In this document: piece by piece, positions 49,825-59,306 of the stretch | How the letters are laid out: each line of letters opens with the position of its first letter | Position numbering within the stretch: the first letter of the stretch is position 1 | From: Candidatus Hydrogenedentota bacterium | GTDB taxonomy: Bacteria; Hydrogenedentota; Hydrogenedentia; Hydrogenedentales; SLHB01 | Assembly (NCBI GenBank): GCA_029552745.1 | Contig: JAKPDK010000134.1 | Coordinates: 1 to 64,000 of the forward strand | Length of the DNA stretch: 64,000 bases | Reading direction: 5' to 3' | Position numbers and translations under genes: made by a program | Notes under the pieces: generated by a model | What the model was told of the DNA's origin: nothing | The model's database searches: none | Seen by the model: the letters and a program-made list of their open reading frames with translations, nothing else

Positions 49825-52320
49825 TCACCTTCTGCGGACGAAGGAAGACCCCGTATTGCTACCGGGAGTCGTCCCCAAGGGACGCGAACCGAAAGACGAT
49901 GTAGAATTCATAGTTGTCGTAGATGGGCCTGACAACGAAGGCAGCGTGCCGGCGGACGGATTTGGTGTTTCCACCTTGATGGGTGAAAGAGATGAATCCG
50001 CTATGGGAGTCGCACTGGGACGACTGGGCGGAGATAGAATGGGTAACGGGGCAGAAATCTCTCTTTGGTTACGGTAAATTTTTCGCGGAAGTGTAATGGA
50101 CGCATCAGGAGTTGTGTTTATGGGCGGCGCAATCCGAAATGACGCCGATGCGTTGTGGCGGCTACGCACAGCAGGCGTAGGGCTTGAAAAGTTTTCTGAA
50201 ATGCTTCTGGGTGGACTGTTCGTGGTGTTTCCAGCAACGCTTGGAGGCTCCATCGTGTGTGTTTCTAAGCGAGGAAGCGTTGGTATTATGGATGGTTGTG
50301 GATTGGGCACATTGTATCGCGCGCCACCGAGACGGAGCGGAGCTGACGTCACGGCAGAATCCGCAACACGGGGTTCTTGTCTCACGGGGGTACGCTCTAC
50401 GGGCGCGATTCTATCCACGGGGGTGCGCTCAATCTGTCGGATGGTTGTTCGGTCGGGGCTCGGTGTGGCGAAAGAGTTATTGCCGGATGTCGAGGGCTCC
50501 GCAACGCGGTTGGTTAGTGTCCTTCTTGGCGAAACTATACGGGTGTCTGGAGTCTCGATGCGCGCCCCTCCCAATGACGGAGGAGTTATCGATGGGGGAA
50601 CGTCTTCAATCGGCCGAGAGAAGCGGTCACCCGCATCGTTGGGGTTGTACCTATCCGGTGTGCCTTGTCGAACGCTCCGTGGACGTAGAAGGTTGTTCGG
50701 CGATGTGTTCTGATTCAGATTTGTAGTCACTCCTCCTAACCGGGGCAAAGCGGGTTCTGTGCGGGCTTCGCGTGAAGAAACGGGACGCCTAACCAACCGT
50801 GTCTCTGTGCCTTCTGTTCGCACGACCGAAGGCACGACCTCTCTGACACGGCGCAACGTGGAGTTGAGGGGTTCGCGTGCTTCCGGTGCGACATTCGCAG
50901 CACGGACACTCGATCTGCGAATTGACTCGGCGATAGACGTGCGCACGCTAGGCGAGGACGTTTCGCGAAGCGTCTGGAATTGTGGACGTTCGAGAGAAGA
51001 TTCCAGTGTTGCCACTCGAGCCCTCGCTTCTGTGGCACCGAAAGAACTTACGGAGGGACCGCGGATCACTCGGCGCGGAGAGTAGTCACGAACCAGCAGT
51101 CCTGGACTACGGAATACGGGTTCCCGGGGACGACGGTCACTCACCCAGGTATTCCATACATAGATTTGAGTGGCAGGTACCACCGTGGACACGATAGTGG
51201 GTGTACAGGGATAGACCGGGGCACATCCTACAAAAATATCATCGACTCGGCAGTAGCTACTCGCCGTAATGCTGAAGTCAACGTCCCCGACACGAAACGT
51301 TGCCGTGCCGATAACGATAGGCCTGTCAAACGGATCTAACGGCGACCAGACCAAATAGGGACCGTAGCGAACCGTGGCGCACCACGCGGGCGCCCATGCA
51401 TCTCGATATGTCCAAACCCACCCATACGTGGGATGGCACCACCAACGGCCATAATGTGTGGTGACGTAGGAGAAGGGATACGTTTCGACCCACACATACC
51501 CGATACCTGCAACAAAACTCCAGTGCCCTTCCCGGTATGGTACGTAATTCACAACCAGGGTCGGACGCCAATAGGGCACGGATTCAATGTAGACCCACTC
51601 TCCGTATGGGGCAAGGTCGTAAATACCTATTGGCATGCGAGACAGCTTTACAGGCGTTCGCGCGGGATCTTCGCCAATTGCCAACAGGCGTACTCGTTCC
51701 CGATTCCAGATATCAAAGTCATCTTCGGCTGTCCGATCGAAAAATACAGGTGCCGAGGGCAGTAGCCCGGCATCGACGAAGACCCGGCGCCCTTCGGTTA
51801 TTGAGACTTGTTCATTGGCAGCCTGAACTGTGACCTGTCCCCAGCGCACCGACACGGTGGTGGAACCGTCGCCCACAATGTCTACACGCGCGAGGCTGTC
51901 AGGAGATGCGAGCACCTCGCATGCCGGTGTCGCAAGGGTGACCGTCCCGGTACTCCGACGGAGACGATGAATGTAGAACGACCCCTGCCACGCACGAAGC
52001 AGGACGTGCGGCGCCAACTGCACGACCTCGACCTTGCTTCCATCTGCCAAACGCAGAAATGAGCCGCCTGCCAATTCCACTTCGAGTGTACCTCTTTTGT
52101 CTACCCATAACGTGTCACCGGGCAGGACAATCGTGTTGGTCGGGGCATAGCTCCAATCCTCATCTGCGGTACCACGTACCATCCCCGCGCCCGAGTCAAA
52201 GCTTACCCGTGCGTGCAACGGCTCATAGTCGGAGTCCGCTCCCAGCGGGACCATAACACATAGTCCTATCAAGGCCGCCCAGGAACCGATTTTCTTGATT
52301 TTCAGTATAGTCATTACCAT
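49825..52320 (-). CDS. FecR-like/DUF6600 surface protein with long disordered tail
   Basis: 831 residues from ATG 52320, with AAGGAGG eight bases upstream. Signal peptide (WAALIGLCVMVPLGA), then a FecR-like beta domain (about residues 55-190, LPGDTLWVDKRGTLEVELAGG...LRLADGSKVEVV). A DUF6600-type aromatic region follows (about 225-350, YDLAPYGEWVYIESVPYWRP, HYGRWWCHPTYGWVWTY, AWAPAWCATVRYG). The last 400 residues are Arg/Ser/Pro/Thr-rich and look disordered. Such proteins are common in Acidobacteria, Planctomycetes and other phyla; function unknown. In an operon with the Tyr-rich lipoprotein. Confidence 0.82.
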   Translation of the reverse strand: MVMTILKIKKIGSWAALIGLCVMVPLGADSDYEPLHARVSFDSGAGMVRGTADEDWSYAPTNTIVLPGDTLWVDKRGTLEVELAGGSFLRLADGSKVEVVQLAPHVLLRAWQGSFYIHRLRRSTGTVTLATPACEVLASPDSLARVDIVGDGSTTVSVRWGQVTVQAANEQVSITEGRRVFVDAGLLPSAPVFFDRTAEDDFDIWNRERVRLLAIGEDPARTPVKLSRMPIGIYDLAPYGEWVYIESVPYWRPTLVVNYVPYREGHWSFVAGIGYVWVETYPFSYVTTHYGRWWCHPTYGWVWTYRDAWAPAWCATVRYGPYLVWSPLDPFDRPIVIGTATFRVGDVDFSITASSYCRVDDIFVGCAPVYPCTPTIVSTVVPATQIYVWNTWVSDRRPREPVFRSPGLLVRDYSPRRVIRGPSVSSFGATEARARVATLESSLERPQFQTLRETSSPSVRTSIAESIRRSSVRAANVAPEAREPLNSTLRRVREVVPSVVRTEGTETRLVRRPVSSREARTEPALPRLGGVTTNLNQNTSPNNLLRPRSVRQGTPDRYNPNDAGDRFSRPIEDVPPSITPPSLGGARIETPDTRIVSPRRTLTNRVAEPSTSGNNSFATPSPDRTTIRQIERTPVDRIAPVERTPVRQEPRVADSAVTSAPLRLGGARYNVPNPQPSIIPTLPRLETHTMEPPSVAGNTTNSPPRSISENFSSPTPAVRSRHNASASFRIAPPINTTPDASITLPRKIYRNQREISAPLPILSPPSRPSATPIADSSLSPIKVETPNPSAGTLPSLSGPSTTTMNSTSSFGSRPLGTTPGSNTGSSFVRRR

Positions 52321-52537
52321 GGAGGGCACCTCCTTCTTCTACGTGCCTTTGCACCTGCAACTAATTAGACGATACTCCATGTAGTTCATTCATTGACACG
52401 TCTACTTTTAATACAGGGCTTTTAGAATAACACAGGTTGCTGACGAGAGTATTCGGGAATATATAGAGAAAAGCCATTTATTCCCTTTACTGTAATCATT
52501 GATAGTTTCAATAAATCCTAAAATGAAATACTAGGTA

Positions 52538-52566
52538 TTGTATTTTGATAACCTTTATGCTACAAT
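52538..52566 (+). promoter_or_regulatory. Sigma-70-like promoter of the small KA-rich gene
   Basis: TTGTAT, a 17-base spacer, then TACAAT, with ATG 36 bases after the -10 box. The region is strongly AT-rich. Confidence 0.5.
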
Positions 52567-52601
52567 ATAGATACTGAAAACTTTGAAGGGAGGAGAAAAC
52601 T

Positions 52602-52694
52602 ATGGCAACGACGAAGAAGAAAGCGGCGGCTACCAAGAAAACCGCGGCGAAGCCGAAGGCTTCAAAAGGTGGCTGCTGCAAGACCGGCAAATAA
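52602..52694 (+). CDS. 30-residue Lys/Ala-rich peptide with Cys pair
   Basis: ATG 52602 follows a strong GAAGGGAGGAG. The product is 30 residues: a Lys/Ala/Thr repeat resembling the histone-H1-like tails of bacterial nucleoid proteins, ending in GGCCKTGK. It has 10 Lys and no acidic residue. It may bind nucleic acid or, through the two adjacent Cys, metal. A terminator lies 38 bases past the stop, so this is a monocistronic gene with its own promoter. No homologue known to me. Confidence 0.65.
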   Translation: MATTKKKAAATKKTAAKPKASKGGCCKTGK

Positions 52695-52731
52695 TTTCTC
52701 ACGTCGGTCTGAGGGGTTTCCAACGCTTTGC

Positions 52732-52769
52732 GGGGAGGGAACGGATGGGTTCTCTCCCTCCTGTTTTTT
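52732..52769 (+). terminator. Rho-independent terminator of the small gene
   Basis: GGGAGGGAAC pairs, with a two-base bulge, to GTTCTCTCCCTCC, and is followed by GTTTTTT. It separates the small gene from the nitroreductase gene. Confidence 0.7.
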
Positions 52770-52844
52770 GGGTAGTTTGATGTATTGCGGATGTGCGCGT
52801 TGGGGTCAAAAAGGGCACGTGTTGAACGATGTAAGGAACCGAAC

Positions 52845-53369
52845 ATGGACTTTTGGTCAGTCATTGAACGACGTAGAAGTGTACGGGCGTTTTCTAAAGA
52901 AACCGAAGTAAGTAAAGACGCTGTCGCCCAAGTTCTCCGTGCTGCTATATTGGCACCGTCTGCGGGAAACAGACAGCCGTGGCACTTTATAGTCGTTCGT
53001 GACCCGAGTCTCCGCAAGGCGCTAGCGGAGGCAGCTTATGGACAAGAGTTTTTAGCGGAGGCGCCGGTGGTAATTGTTGTGTGTGCCGAGCCGCAACGTT
53101 CTGCAGCTCGTTACGGTAAGCGCGGCGCTGAGCTCTATTGCCTTCAAGATACGGCGGCTGCGATAGAACATATTCTACTCGCTGCCACAGCACTTGGCTT
53201 GGGCACGTGCTGGGTCGGTGCCTTTGACGAATCCCGCGCTGCCGAATCACTGCAATTAGCGAGCCATTTCCGTCCTGTTGCGTTGATTCCAATAGGAAAA
53301 CCTGTTTCGGAGGGGCCTCGCGAGACGGGTCGACGCCCCCTTGAAGAAGTGGTCGAGTACCGTGACTGA
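52845..53369 (+). CDS. Nitroreductase-family FMN protein
   Basis: 174 residues from ATG 52845, AAGGA upstream; an earlier in-frame codon at 52785 is rejected. Starts with FWSVIERRRSVRAFSKE, the FMN-phosphate-binding Arg cluster of nitroreductases, then ILAPSAGNRQPWHFIVV and a final GLGTCWVGAFDE. The short length and sequence fit the NfnB/BluB-like nitroreductases that reduce quinones, flavins or nitro compounds with NAD(P)H. Substrate unknown. It ends convergently, nine bases from the alcohol dehydrogenase. Confidence 0.92.
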   Translation: MDFWSVIERRRSVRAFSKETEVSKDAVAQVLRAAILAPSAGNRQPWHFIVVRDPSLRKALAEAAYGQEFLAEAPVVIVVCAEPQRSAARYGKRGAELYCLQDTAAAIEHILLAATALGLGTCWVGAFDESRAAESLQLASHFRPVALIPIGKPVSEGPRETGRRPLEEVVEYRD

Positions 53370-53378
53370 GCTTGTTGC

Positions 53379-54386
53379 TCAGGTTGCGGACACCTGAAGA
53401 ACCGCGCTACCTTGGATTTTTCCTGCCTTGAGCTCAAGCAATGCTTGGTTGGCTTTTTCAAGGGGGTAAAGGCATGTACGGACTCGCACGGGGATTTTCG
53501 CCGCTTCAAGCAGAAGTCCCTGAGCATCTTCTCGTGTGTTCGCGGTGACCGTGCGGACATCGCGCTCGTAAAACAGGTGGCGATCGTAATTCAAGGGCGG
53601 GATCTCACTCATGTAAATGCCCGCCAACACAAGTGTTCCCCCTTTCTTAAGAGACTCCAGGGCAGGCAGAACGAGCCACCCTGCCGGGGCAAAGATGATC
53701 GCTGCGTCTGCAGGTTCCGGCATCTTGGCGGGGTCTGCTCCCACCCAATTCGCGCCCAGTTCGCGTGCCGCCTCCTGATGGTGTTCTCCCTGAGAAACAA
53801 CAAAGAGCTTATGTCCGCGATGTTGAGCGATTTGGAAAACGAGATGGGCAGACGCGCCGAAGCCGTAAAGAGCCAGAATGCCGTTCGTTTGTAAATTGCA
53901 ACGTTGTAGGGCTCGGTAACCAATAATGCCAGCGCAGAGCAAGGGAGCGGCGGAAACATCATCGAACGAGTCCGGGATAGGGTAGAGAAACGCTTCAGGA
54001 GCGACGGCATATTCTGCGTAGCCGCCATCTGCATCATATCCGGTATACGTGGAAGACTCGCAGAGGTTTTCCTTACCTGCTGTGCAGAACGCACAGTGAC
54101 CGCATGTTTTTCGTAACCACGCAATTCCGACGCGTTGCCCAACGCGAACCCTTGAGCAAGCGGAACCTAACCGTGCCACTATTCCAACGATTTGATGTCC
54201 AGGAATGAGCGGCAGTTTGTGGGGCGGCAATTCCCCCTCCACGACATGCAGGTCGGTTCGACAAACGCCGCATGTTCTCACTTTGACGAGAACCTCATCA
54301 TCCGCGGGTTCCGGAACTTCAACGGTCGTTGCTTGTAGCGGCGCCGTTTCGACAGGCGCGGGTTTTGATAACAGCATGGCTCGCAT
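53379..54386 (-). CDS. Zinc-dependent alcohol dehydrogenase
   Basis: 335 residues from ATG 54386 (GAGGTAC upstream). MDR fold: catalytic zinc Cys in CGVCRTDLHV, GHQIVGIV His, and structural zinc set CGHCAFCTAGKENLC (four Cys). The Rossmann part has the expected GFGASAH at about residue 190. Resembles AdhA/zinc-type alcohol dehydrogenases that interconvert alcohols and aldehydes. Substrate unknown. Confidence 0.93.
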   Translation of the reverse strand: MRAMLLSKPAPVETAPLQATTVEVPEPADDEVLVKVRTCGVCRTDLHVVEGELPPHKLPLIPGHQIVGIVARLGSACSRVRVGQRVGIAWLRKTCGHCAFCTAGKENLCESSTYTGYDADGGYAEYAVAPEAFLYPIPDSFDDVSAAPLLCAGIIGYRALQRCNLQTNGILALYGFGASAHLVFQIAQHRGHKLFVVSQGEHHQEAARELGANWVGADPAKMPEPADAAIIFAPAGWLVLPALESLKKGGTLVLAGIYMSEIPPLNYDRHLFYERDVRTVTANTREDAQGLLLEAAKIPVRVRTCLYPLEKANQALLELKAGKIQGSAVLQVSAT

Positions 54387-54654
54387 AAGACGTACCTCGG
54401 CTGAGCAGAAATATATGCGAATTATTACAGACCAGTGATTATACAAAAACTTCGCCCCGTGAAGTGCCTTGCATGTAGTTGGGACGGAGAATGGAAGTGG
54501 ATGTTGTAATGAAGTTTCTGCTGTTTGAGCTTTCTGCTTGGTTGATTCTTTTAAGAACGTGCTTTACCATGATGGTTTCGGTGTGCTTAATGTGCCCACG
54601 TTTTTTAGTGATGGGCTAGGTTTTTGGCGCGAGGGCGCCGATGGAGAGTTTACT

Positions 54655-55950
54655 ATGGGGTCAAAAGGTATTTCCCGCCGAGCTTTTCTCATTCGTAGCG
54701 GTAGATGGATTCTAGGAGGGAGCGCTGCAGCGCATTTCGCTGGTAAGAGGGCTTATGCAGACACGTCGGCGAACGAACGCATTCGATTGGGGATTATCGG
54801 ATGCGGCGGCATGGGACGTGCTCACATATATGCCCTGGCGTATGAAGAAGAATGTGATTTGGTTGCCCTATGCGATTGCTACAAGAAGCGGTATGAAGAG
54901 GTCGCGCCGAATGTGGAGAAGATTCGGGGTAAAGCGCCCGATGTGTATCAGGATTTTCGGCATGTTCTTGATCGAAACGACATTGACGCGGTGTTCGTTG
55001 TCACGCCTGACCATTGGCACCCTCTCTTGACGATCTTGGCTTGCCAAGCGGGAAAGGATGTGTACGTTGAGAAACCGGTCTGTCCGACCGTTCGAGAAGG
55101 ACGCGCGATGGTGGAGGCGGCACGACGTTACGGGCGTGTTGTGCAGGTGGGGACGCAACAGCGTTCTATGCCGGTTTTTCAAAAGGCAATCGAAGTAGTG
55201 CGCAGCGGTAAGCTCGGTCCTATTACGTCCGCGAGCGCGTGGATAGGCACTAACCCGCGGAGTGTAATCGAGCACCCGGGTCCTATCCCCGAGGGTCTGG
55301 ATTGGGACATGTGGCTAGGTCCGGCGCCTTACGTACCGTATTCACCCGAACGACAATTTGGTTTCATGATGTGGCATGACTATTGTCGGGGCGGTGAGTT
55401 GACCAACTGGGGCACTCATCTCATGGACGTTGTGCATTGGGGCATTGGCGAAGATCGGCCGCTGAATGTTCAGGCGATAGGCGGAAATTACCGGGACCTG
55501 CCGGGCGCAGAGAACTATGAAACGATAGAAGCCATTTTTGAATACAAACGATGCAATGTCACATGGGAACAACGGCATACGCCGGGCCATGAAAAGGGGT
55601 ACGGGATACAATTTCAAGGACCACATGGTCGTCTGGTGGTAGACCGGGCGTCTTTTCAAGTATTTCCGAGTTCCCTAGGCATCCCAGAGTATGTGGGCGA
55701 GCCGGAACGCAGCTGGGCGAACCCGGCACACCACCATAATTTCTTTGAATGTATTCGCACGAGAAAGCGTCCGGTTGCGGATATCGAGCAGGGGTTCCGG
55801 TCGACGACGGCGGTGTTATTAGCCGGTATTGCGCTAAAAATGCGGCGCAAGTTAGTGTGGGATGGAGAAGCCGAGCGTTTCGCCAATGATGAAGAAGCTA
55901 ATCGCCACTTGAGCCGCCCGTATCGTGCCCCGTGGTATCTGCCAGTCTGA
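54655..55950 (+). CDS. Tat-exported Gfo/Idh/MocA oxidoreductase
   Basis: 431 residues from ATG 54655 (GGAGAG upstream); a start at 54538 would bury the signal. The twin-arginine signal peptide is clear (SRRAFLIRSG then a hydrophobic stretch to AYA). Rossmann LGIIGCGGMGRAH, then the family motif VYVEKPVCPT, and the C-terminal domain with GGELTNWGTHLMDVVHWG. Exported members with Tat signals are common in Planctomycetes and related phyla and can act as glycosidases, or as oxidoreductases carrying bound NAD. The role here is inferred only from family. Confidence 0.93.
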   Translation: MGSKGISRRAFLIRSGRWILGGSAAAHFAGKRAYADTSANERIRLGIIGCGGMGRAHIYALAYEEECDLVALCDCYKKRYEEVAPNVEKIRGKAPDVYQDFRHVLDRNDIDAVFVVTPDHWHPLLTILACQAGKDVYVEKPVCPTVREGRAMVEAARRYGRVVQVGTQQRSMPVFQKAIEVVRSGKLGPITSASAWIGTNPRSVIEHPGPIPEGLDWDMWLGPAPYVPYSPERQFGFMMWHDYCRGGELTNWGTHLMDVVHWGIGEDRPLNVQAIGGNYRDLPGAENYETIEAIFEYKRCNVTWEQRHTPGHEKGYGIQFQGPHGRLVVDRASFQVFPSSLGIPEYVGEPERSWANPAHHHNFFECIRTRKRPVADIEQGFRSTTAVLLAGIALKMRRKLVWDGEAERFANDEEANRHLSRPYRAPWYLPV

Positions 55951-55962
55951 GGGAGATTGAAA

Positions 55963-58071
55963 ATGCGTTTATTCAAAATGATGGCGGTGTGCAATGTTTT
56001 GTTGTTTTTAGGGATTTCGGTGGCGGCTTCCGCCTCTCAATTGGACGCATGGGTGGCGGCGATTGCCGGTGACGATGAGGCGGCGCGTGTCGAAGCCCGT
56101 CAACTCTTGCCACGAATGGGAGGTGCAGCCGTTCCCGAGCTTGTGCCCCTTCTATCTCACGAAAAGCAGGAGGTGTGGCGAACTGCCTATAACGTGATCG
56201 CTGATATTGTCAGTGAGGTCTCGGCTCCTGGCAGGGAGAAAGAGCGAGAGGCAGTTACGGCGTGCTTGATGCAGCTCGTGGCGCCCGCTCAATCAGATCA
56301 TGTGAAAGAATTGGGTTTGCGTCTTCTGCCCCTCGCCTTGCCGGAAGGGTATGACGTGCAGCCCATTGCGGCGCTGCTTTATGATTCGGTCTTTCGCGAA
56401 AAAGCCCGTGCAGCCCTTGAGCTGGCGGGGACGCGTCCTGCCCGTGCTGCATTACGCCAGGCGGTTACCTCAGCAGAACCGGATTTTCTTTGTGCGCTGT
56501 TCAACAGTCTTGCCGCTTTAGAGGATGAAGACAGTCTTCCGCTCGCCATAAAGTATGTGGGTCATACGAATCCACAAGTTCGTGTGGCGGCGGCGCGTGT
56601 GCTCGCGTGGACAGGTTCGCCAAGGTTTCTTCCGGCGTTGCAGGAAGTATTTGCTGCTGCGGATGCTGCAACGCAGCTGGAAGCGGGAGATGTGTTGCTC
56701 CGTCTCGCTGACCACATGATGGAACGCGGTGGCAATTGGGAAACAGCCATTCACGTTTATCGGGATGTTTTGGCTACTACATCTGACACGCGATTGAAGA
56801 ATGCTGCCCTGGCCGGTTTGGGAAGGTATGGCGATGAAACCGTAGTAAACGATATTGCTGCGGCGATAGAAAAGGACTCTGGACGTGAATTGCGCGGCGC
56901 AGCCTTGTCGGCGTGTCGAAGTTTGGGGAGCCGTGCCGCTCACTTGGCACTACGAGCGTGGTATGCTTCTGCTCCTCAACATGTGCGCCTGGGACTGTTA
57001 AGCGTGTTTGGGGATTCCAAGGATCCCGTTTTTGCAGACCTTTTGGTGCAAACGGCGGCAAGTGAAGATGAGACGGAACGCGAAACGGCATTGGAAGCGC
57101 TTGTGGCTTCGGAGCTGCCCGATGCGGTTGATCCGTTGATTGCGGCTGCCCAACGCGCGGAAGGAGAAAAGCGTCAGAATGCCATAGCGCGCCTCCAGAC
57201 TCTTGGGGAAAGCATGTTACACAAGGGCGCCAGAGCCGCGGCGGGACGAATCTATGCAGCCTGGTTTCATCTGGCTGAAAGCGAAGAGGAGCAATCTTTT
57301 GTTTTGGAGAAGATTTGTGCCAATCCAACCGCCGACTCTTTCGATATTCTCGTTGCCCATCTTGATCGTTCCGAGATGTTGAAATTGCCTGCCGAGACGT
57401 TGATTGGGTTAGCCAAAGCCTTGAACGATGCTGGTAGGACGGATGAAGGAGAGGCGTTGCTGAGAGATGCGTTGGCACGATTAACGACCACGGAGTCGGT
57501 TGCTGCTGCGATGACATTTCTTGCAAATGACCCTGACCCAAAAACTTGGAGCCACCGGTTGGGGTTTGTCACTGATTGGTACGTGGTGGGTCCCTTCGCA
57601 TGGCTCCCGACAGACGGGTTTTCCAAGAATTACTTGCATGAACCCGATGTGGATGTTCACGCGGTTTATGCGGAAGGGGAGAAAAACCTGTCGTGGCAAC
57701 CCTATGAAACGCAAAGCGTTCAAGGTGTTGTTGATTTGATGAGTTTATATGGCATGGTGAGTAATAAAACGGCGTTTGGTTTGGCTCGGATAAAAGTAGA
57801 GCAAGAAACCGACGCGATTCTGTGCGTTGGCTCGGACGACGGCATCAAAGTGTGGGTAAATGGCCAGATGGTACATGAAAATCTTGTGGATAGAGGGAGC
57901 GCTTTGGATCAGGATCGTGCGCCGATTCATCTTGTTCCAGGTGAGAATACGGTCCTTGTACAGGTGACACAAGGTGGCGGAGGATGGAATTATATGGTGC
58001 GTATTACCACGAGGGAGGGGGCGCCTCTCCTATTTACCTGTGTGCCCGCAGGGGAAGAAAAGAAGGAGTGA
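55963..58071 (+). CDS. Secreted HEAT-repeat protein with C-terminal jelly-roll domain
   Basis: 702 residues from ATG 55963 (GAGGGAG upstream). Signal peptide (MRLFKMMAVCNVLLFLGISVAASA), then alpha-helical HEAT/ARM-like repeats to about residue 505 (for example PRMGGAAVPELVPLLSHEKQEVWR). The C-terminal part (about 530-700) is a PA14/CBM-like beta domain with SDDGIKVWVNGQMVHENLV and NTVLVQVTQGGGGWNY, similar to the N-terminal module of the DUF4838 gene at 39.4 kb. Likely a periplasmic or surface scaffold that binds sugars. Eleven bases after the exported oxidoreductase gene, so cotranscribed. Confidence 0.82.
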   Translation: MRLFKMMAVCNVLLFLGISVAASASQLDAWVAAIAGDDEAARVEARQLLPRMGGAAVPELVPLLSHEKQEVWRTAYNVIADIVSEVSAPGREKEREAVTACLMQLVAPAQSDHVKELGLRLLPLALPEGYDVQPIAALLYDSVFREKARAALELAGTRPARAALRQAVTSAEPDFLCALFNSLAALEDEDSLPLAIKYVGHTNPQVRVAAARVLAWTGSPRFLPALQEVFAAADAATQLEAGDVLLRLADHMMERGGNWETAIHVYRDVLATTSDTRLKNAALAGLGRYGDETVVNDIAAAIEKDSGRELRGAALSACRSLGSRAAHLALRAWYASAPQHVRLGLLSVFGDSKDPVFADLLVQTAASEDETERETALEALVASELPDAVDPLIAAAQRAEGEKRQNAIARLQTLGESMLHKGARAAAGRIYAAWFHLAESEEEQSFVLEKICANPTADSFDILVAHLDRSEMLKLPAETLIGLAKALNDAGRTDEGEALLRDALARLTTTESVAAAMTFLANDPDPKTWSHRLGFVTDWYVVGPFAWLPTDGFSKNYLHEPDVDVHAVYAEGEKNLSWQPYETQSVQGVVDLMSLYGMVSNKTAFGLARIKVEQETDAILCVGSDDGIKVWVNGQMVHENLVDRGSALDQDRAPIHLVPGENTVLVQVTQGGGGWNYMVRITTREGAPLLFTCVPAGEEKKE

Positions 58072-58076
58072 TTGGT

Positions 58077-59252
58077 ATGCGAATTGTTCTGTGCTTTTCT
58101 ATTCTAATGATAGCAGGTGTGCCGTGTTACGCGGGATCATTAGTTTTTGAGCGGGAAAGAATTGGGGACAGCACGTTTGAGGCCGCGTCCGTATTCGATG
58201 TCAATAACGATGGCAAACTGGATATTGTCTCGGGCGGTTTTTGGTACGAGGGACCCGATTTCCAAAAATGCCACAAGATCTGTGATGTCGCGCGGATAGG
58301 CGATTACTACGACGATTTTTCAGACTATCCGATGGATGTGAATGGTGATGGATATCTGGACATTGTCACGGGGGGATATTGGGGTTTGAAATTACGTTGG
58401 GTTCAAAATCCAGGTTCGAGTGGCGGGGCGTGGAAAGTCCATGAAGTGGCGGAGGTCGGCCCAATAGAGCGAAATACCTTTTATGACATTGACGGGGATG
58501 GGGTGGTGGAGGTCTTCTGCACTACAAGCCCTGTCCACTTTTTTAGACTGGTGCGCGATGAGAACGGACGCGCAACAGGGAAGTTTGAGCAATACACGAT
58601 TACAACGGGTGGCGGTGGACACGGTTTTGGTTGTGGAGACATAAACGGAGATAAGCGTCCGGACCTCGTTTTTTCCCAAGGCTGGTTAGAGGCGCCTGAA
58701 AACCCCTACGAGGTGGAAAAGTGGCAATGGCATGCCGAATGGGATTTGGGCGTGGCGAGTGTGCCGATTTTGGTGTACGACGTTAATAGAGATGGAGCGA
58801 ACGATTTGATCGTGGGGCAGGCACACGATTACGGACTGGCATGGTATGAACAACAGCGCCAATCGTCGGGGGAACGTATTTGGATAAAACACTCCATTGA
58901 TGATACCTGGTCGCAGGTTCATGACTTACAACTGCATGATATCGACAACGACGGGGAACTGGAACTGGTAACCGGGAAGCGGTACCGCGCACACAATGAG
59001 CACGACCCAGGTTCTTTTGATCCGCTGGGGGTGTATTACTATGAGATGGGCACGGGCGAGTTCAAGCGGGTGACTATCGATTATGGACCACCGGAACGTG
59101 CGAGCGGCGTTGGCATTTATTTTTGGGTGTGCGACCTCGATCATAATGGCTGGAAAGATATCGTTGCGCCAGGGAAAGAAGGGTTATATCTTTTCCGAAA
59201 TCAAGGTTTTTTGTCTGACTGCAAGTTTGGTTATTCTCGCGGCGCTCCATAA
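58077..59252 (+). CDS. Secreted FG-GAP/VCBS repeat beta-propeller protein
   Basis: 391 residues from ATG 58077 (AAGGAG upstream). Signal peptide (FSILMIAGVPCYA). About seven Ca-binding FG-GAP/VCBS repeats are visible (DVNNDGKLDIVSGG, DVNGDGYLDIVTGG, DIDGDGVVEVF, DINGDKRPDLV, DVNRDGANDLIVG, DIDNDGELELVTG, DLDHNGWKDIVAPG), which would form one seven-bladed propeller. Probably extracellular. Third gene of the exported-protein operon; followed by a bidirectional terminator. Confidence 0.93.
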   Translation: MRIVLCFSILMIAGVPCYAGSLVFERERIGDSTFEAASVFDVNNDGKLDIVSGGFWYEGPDFQKCHKICDVARIGDYYDDFSDYPMDVNGDGYLDIVTGGYWGLKLRWVQNPGSSGGAWKVHEVAEVGPIERNTFYDIDGDGVVEVFCTTSPVHFFRLVRDENGRATGKFEQYTITTGGGGHGFGCGDINGDKRPDLVFSQGWLEAPENPYEVEKWQWHAEWDLGVASVPILVYDVNRDGANDLIVGQAHDYGLAWYEQQRQSSGERIWIKHSIDDTWSQVHDLQLHDIDNDGELELVTGKRYRAHNEHDPGSFDPLGVYYYEMGTGEFKRVTIDYGPPERASGVGIYFWVCDLDHNGWKDIVAPGKEGLYLFRNQGFLSDCKFGYSRGAP

Positions 59253-59254
59253 GA

Positions 59255-59283
59255 AAAACGCCGCAAATAGGATGCGGCGTTTT
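59255..59283. terminator. Bidirectional terminator between convergent genes
   Basis: AAAACGCCGCA, loop AATAGGA, TGCGGCGTTTT: a perfect 11-bp stem with A and T runs on both sides, two bases after the FG-GAP stop and 24 before the TIM-barrel gene's stop. Confidence 0.85.
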
Positions 59284-59306
59284 CCGACAAAGTAAAGAGT
59301 GTGTCT

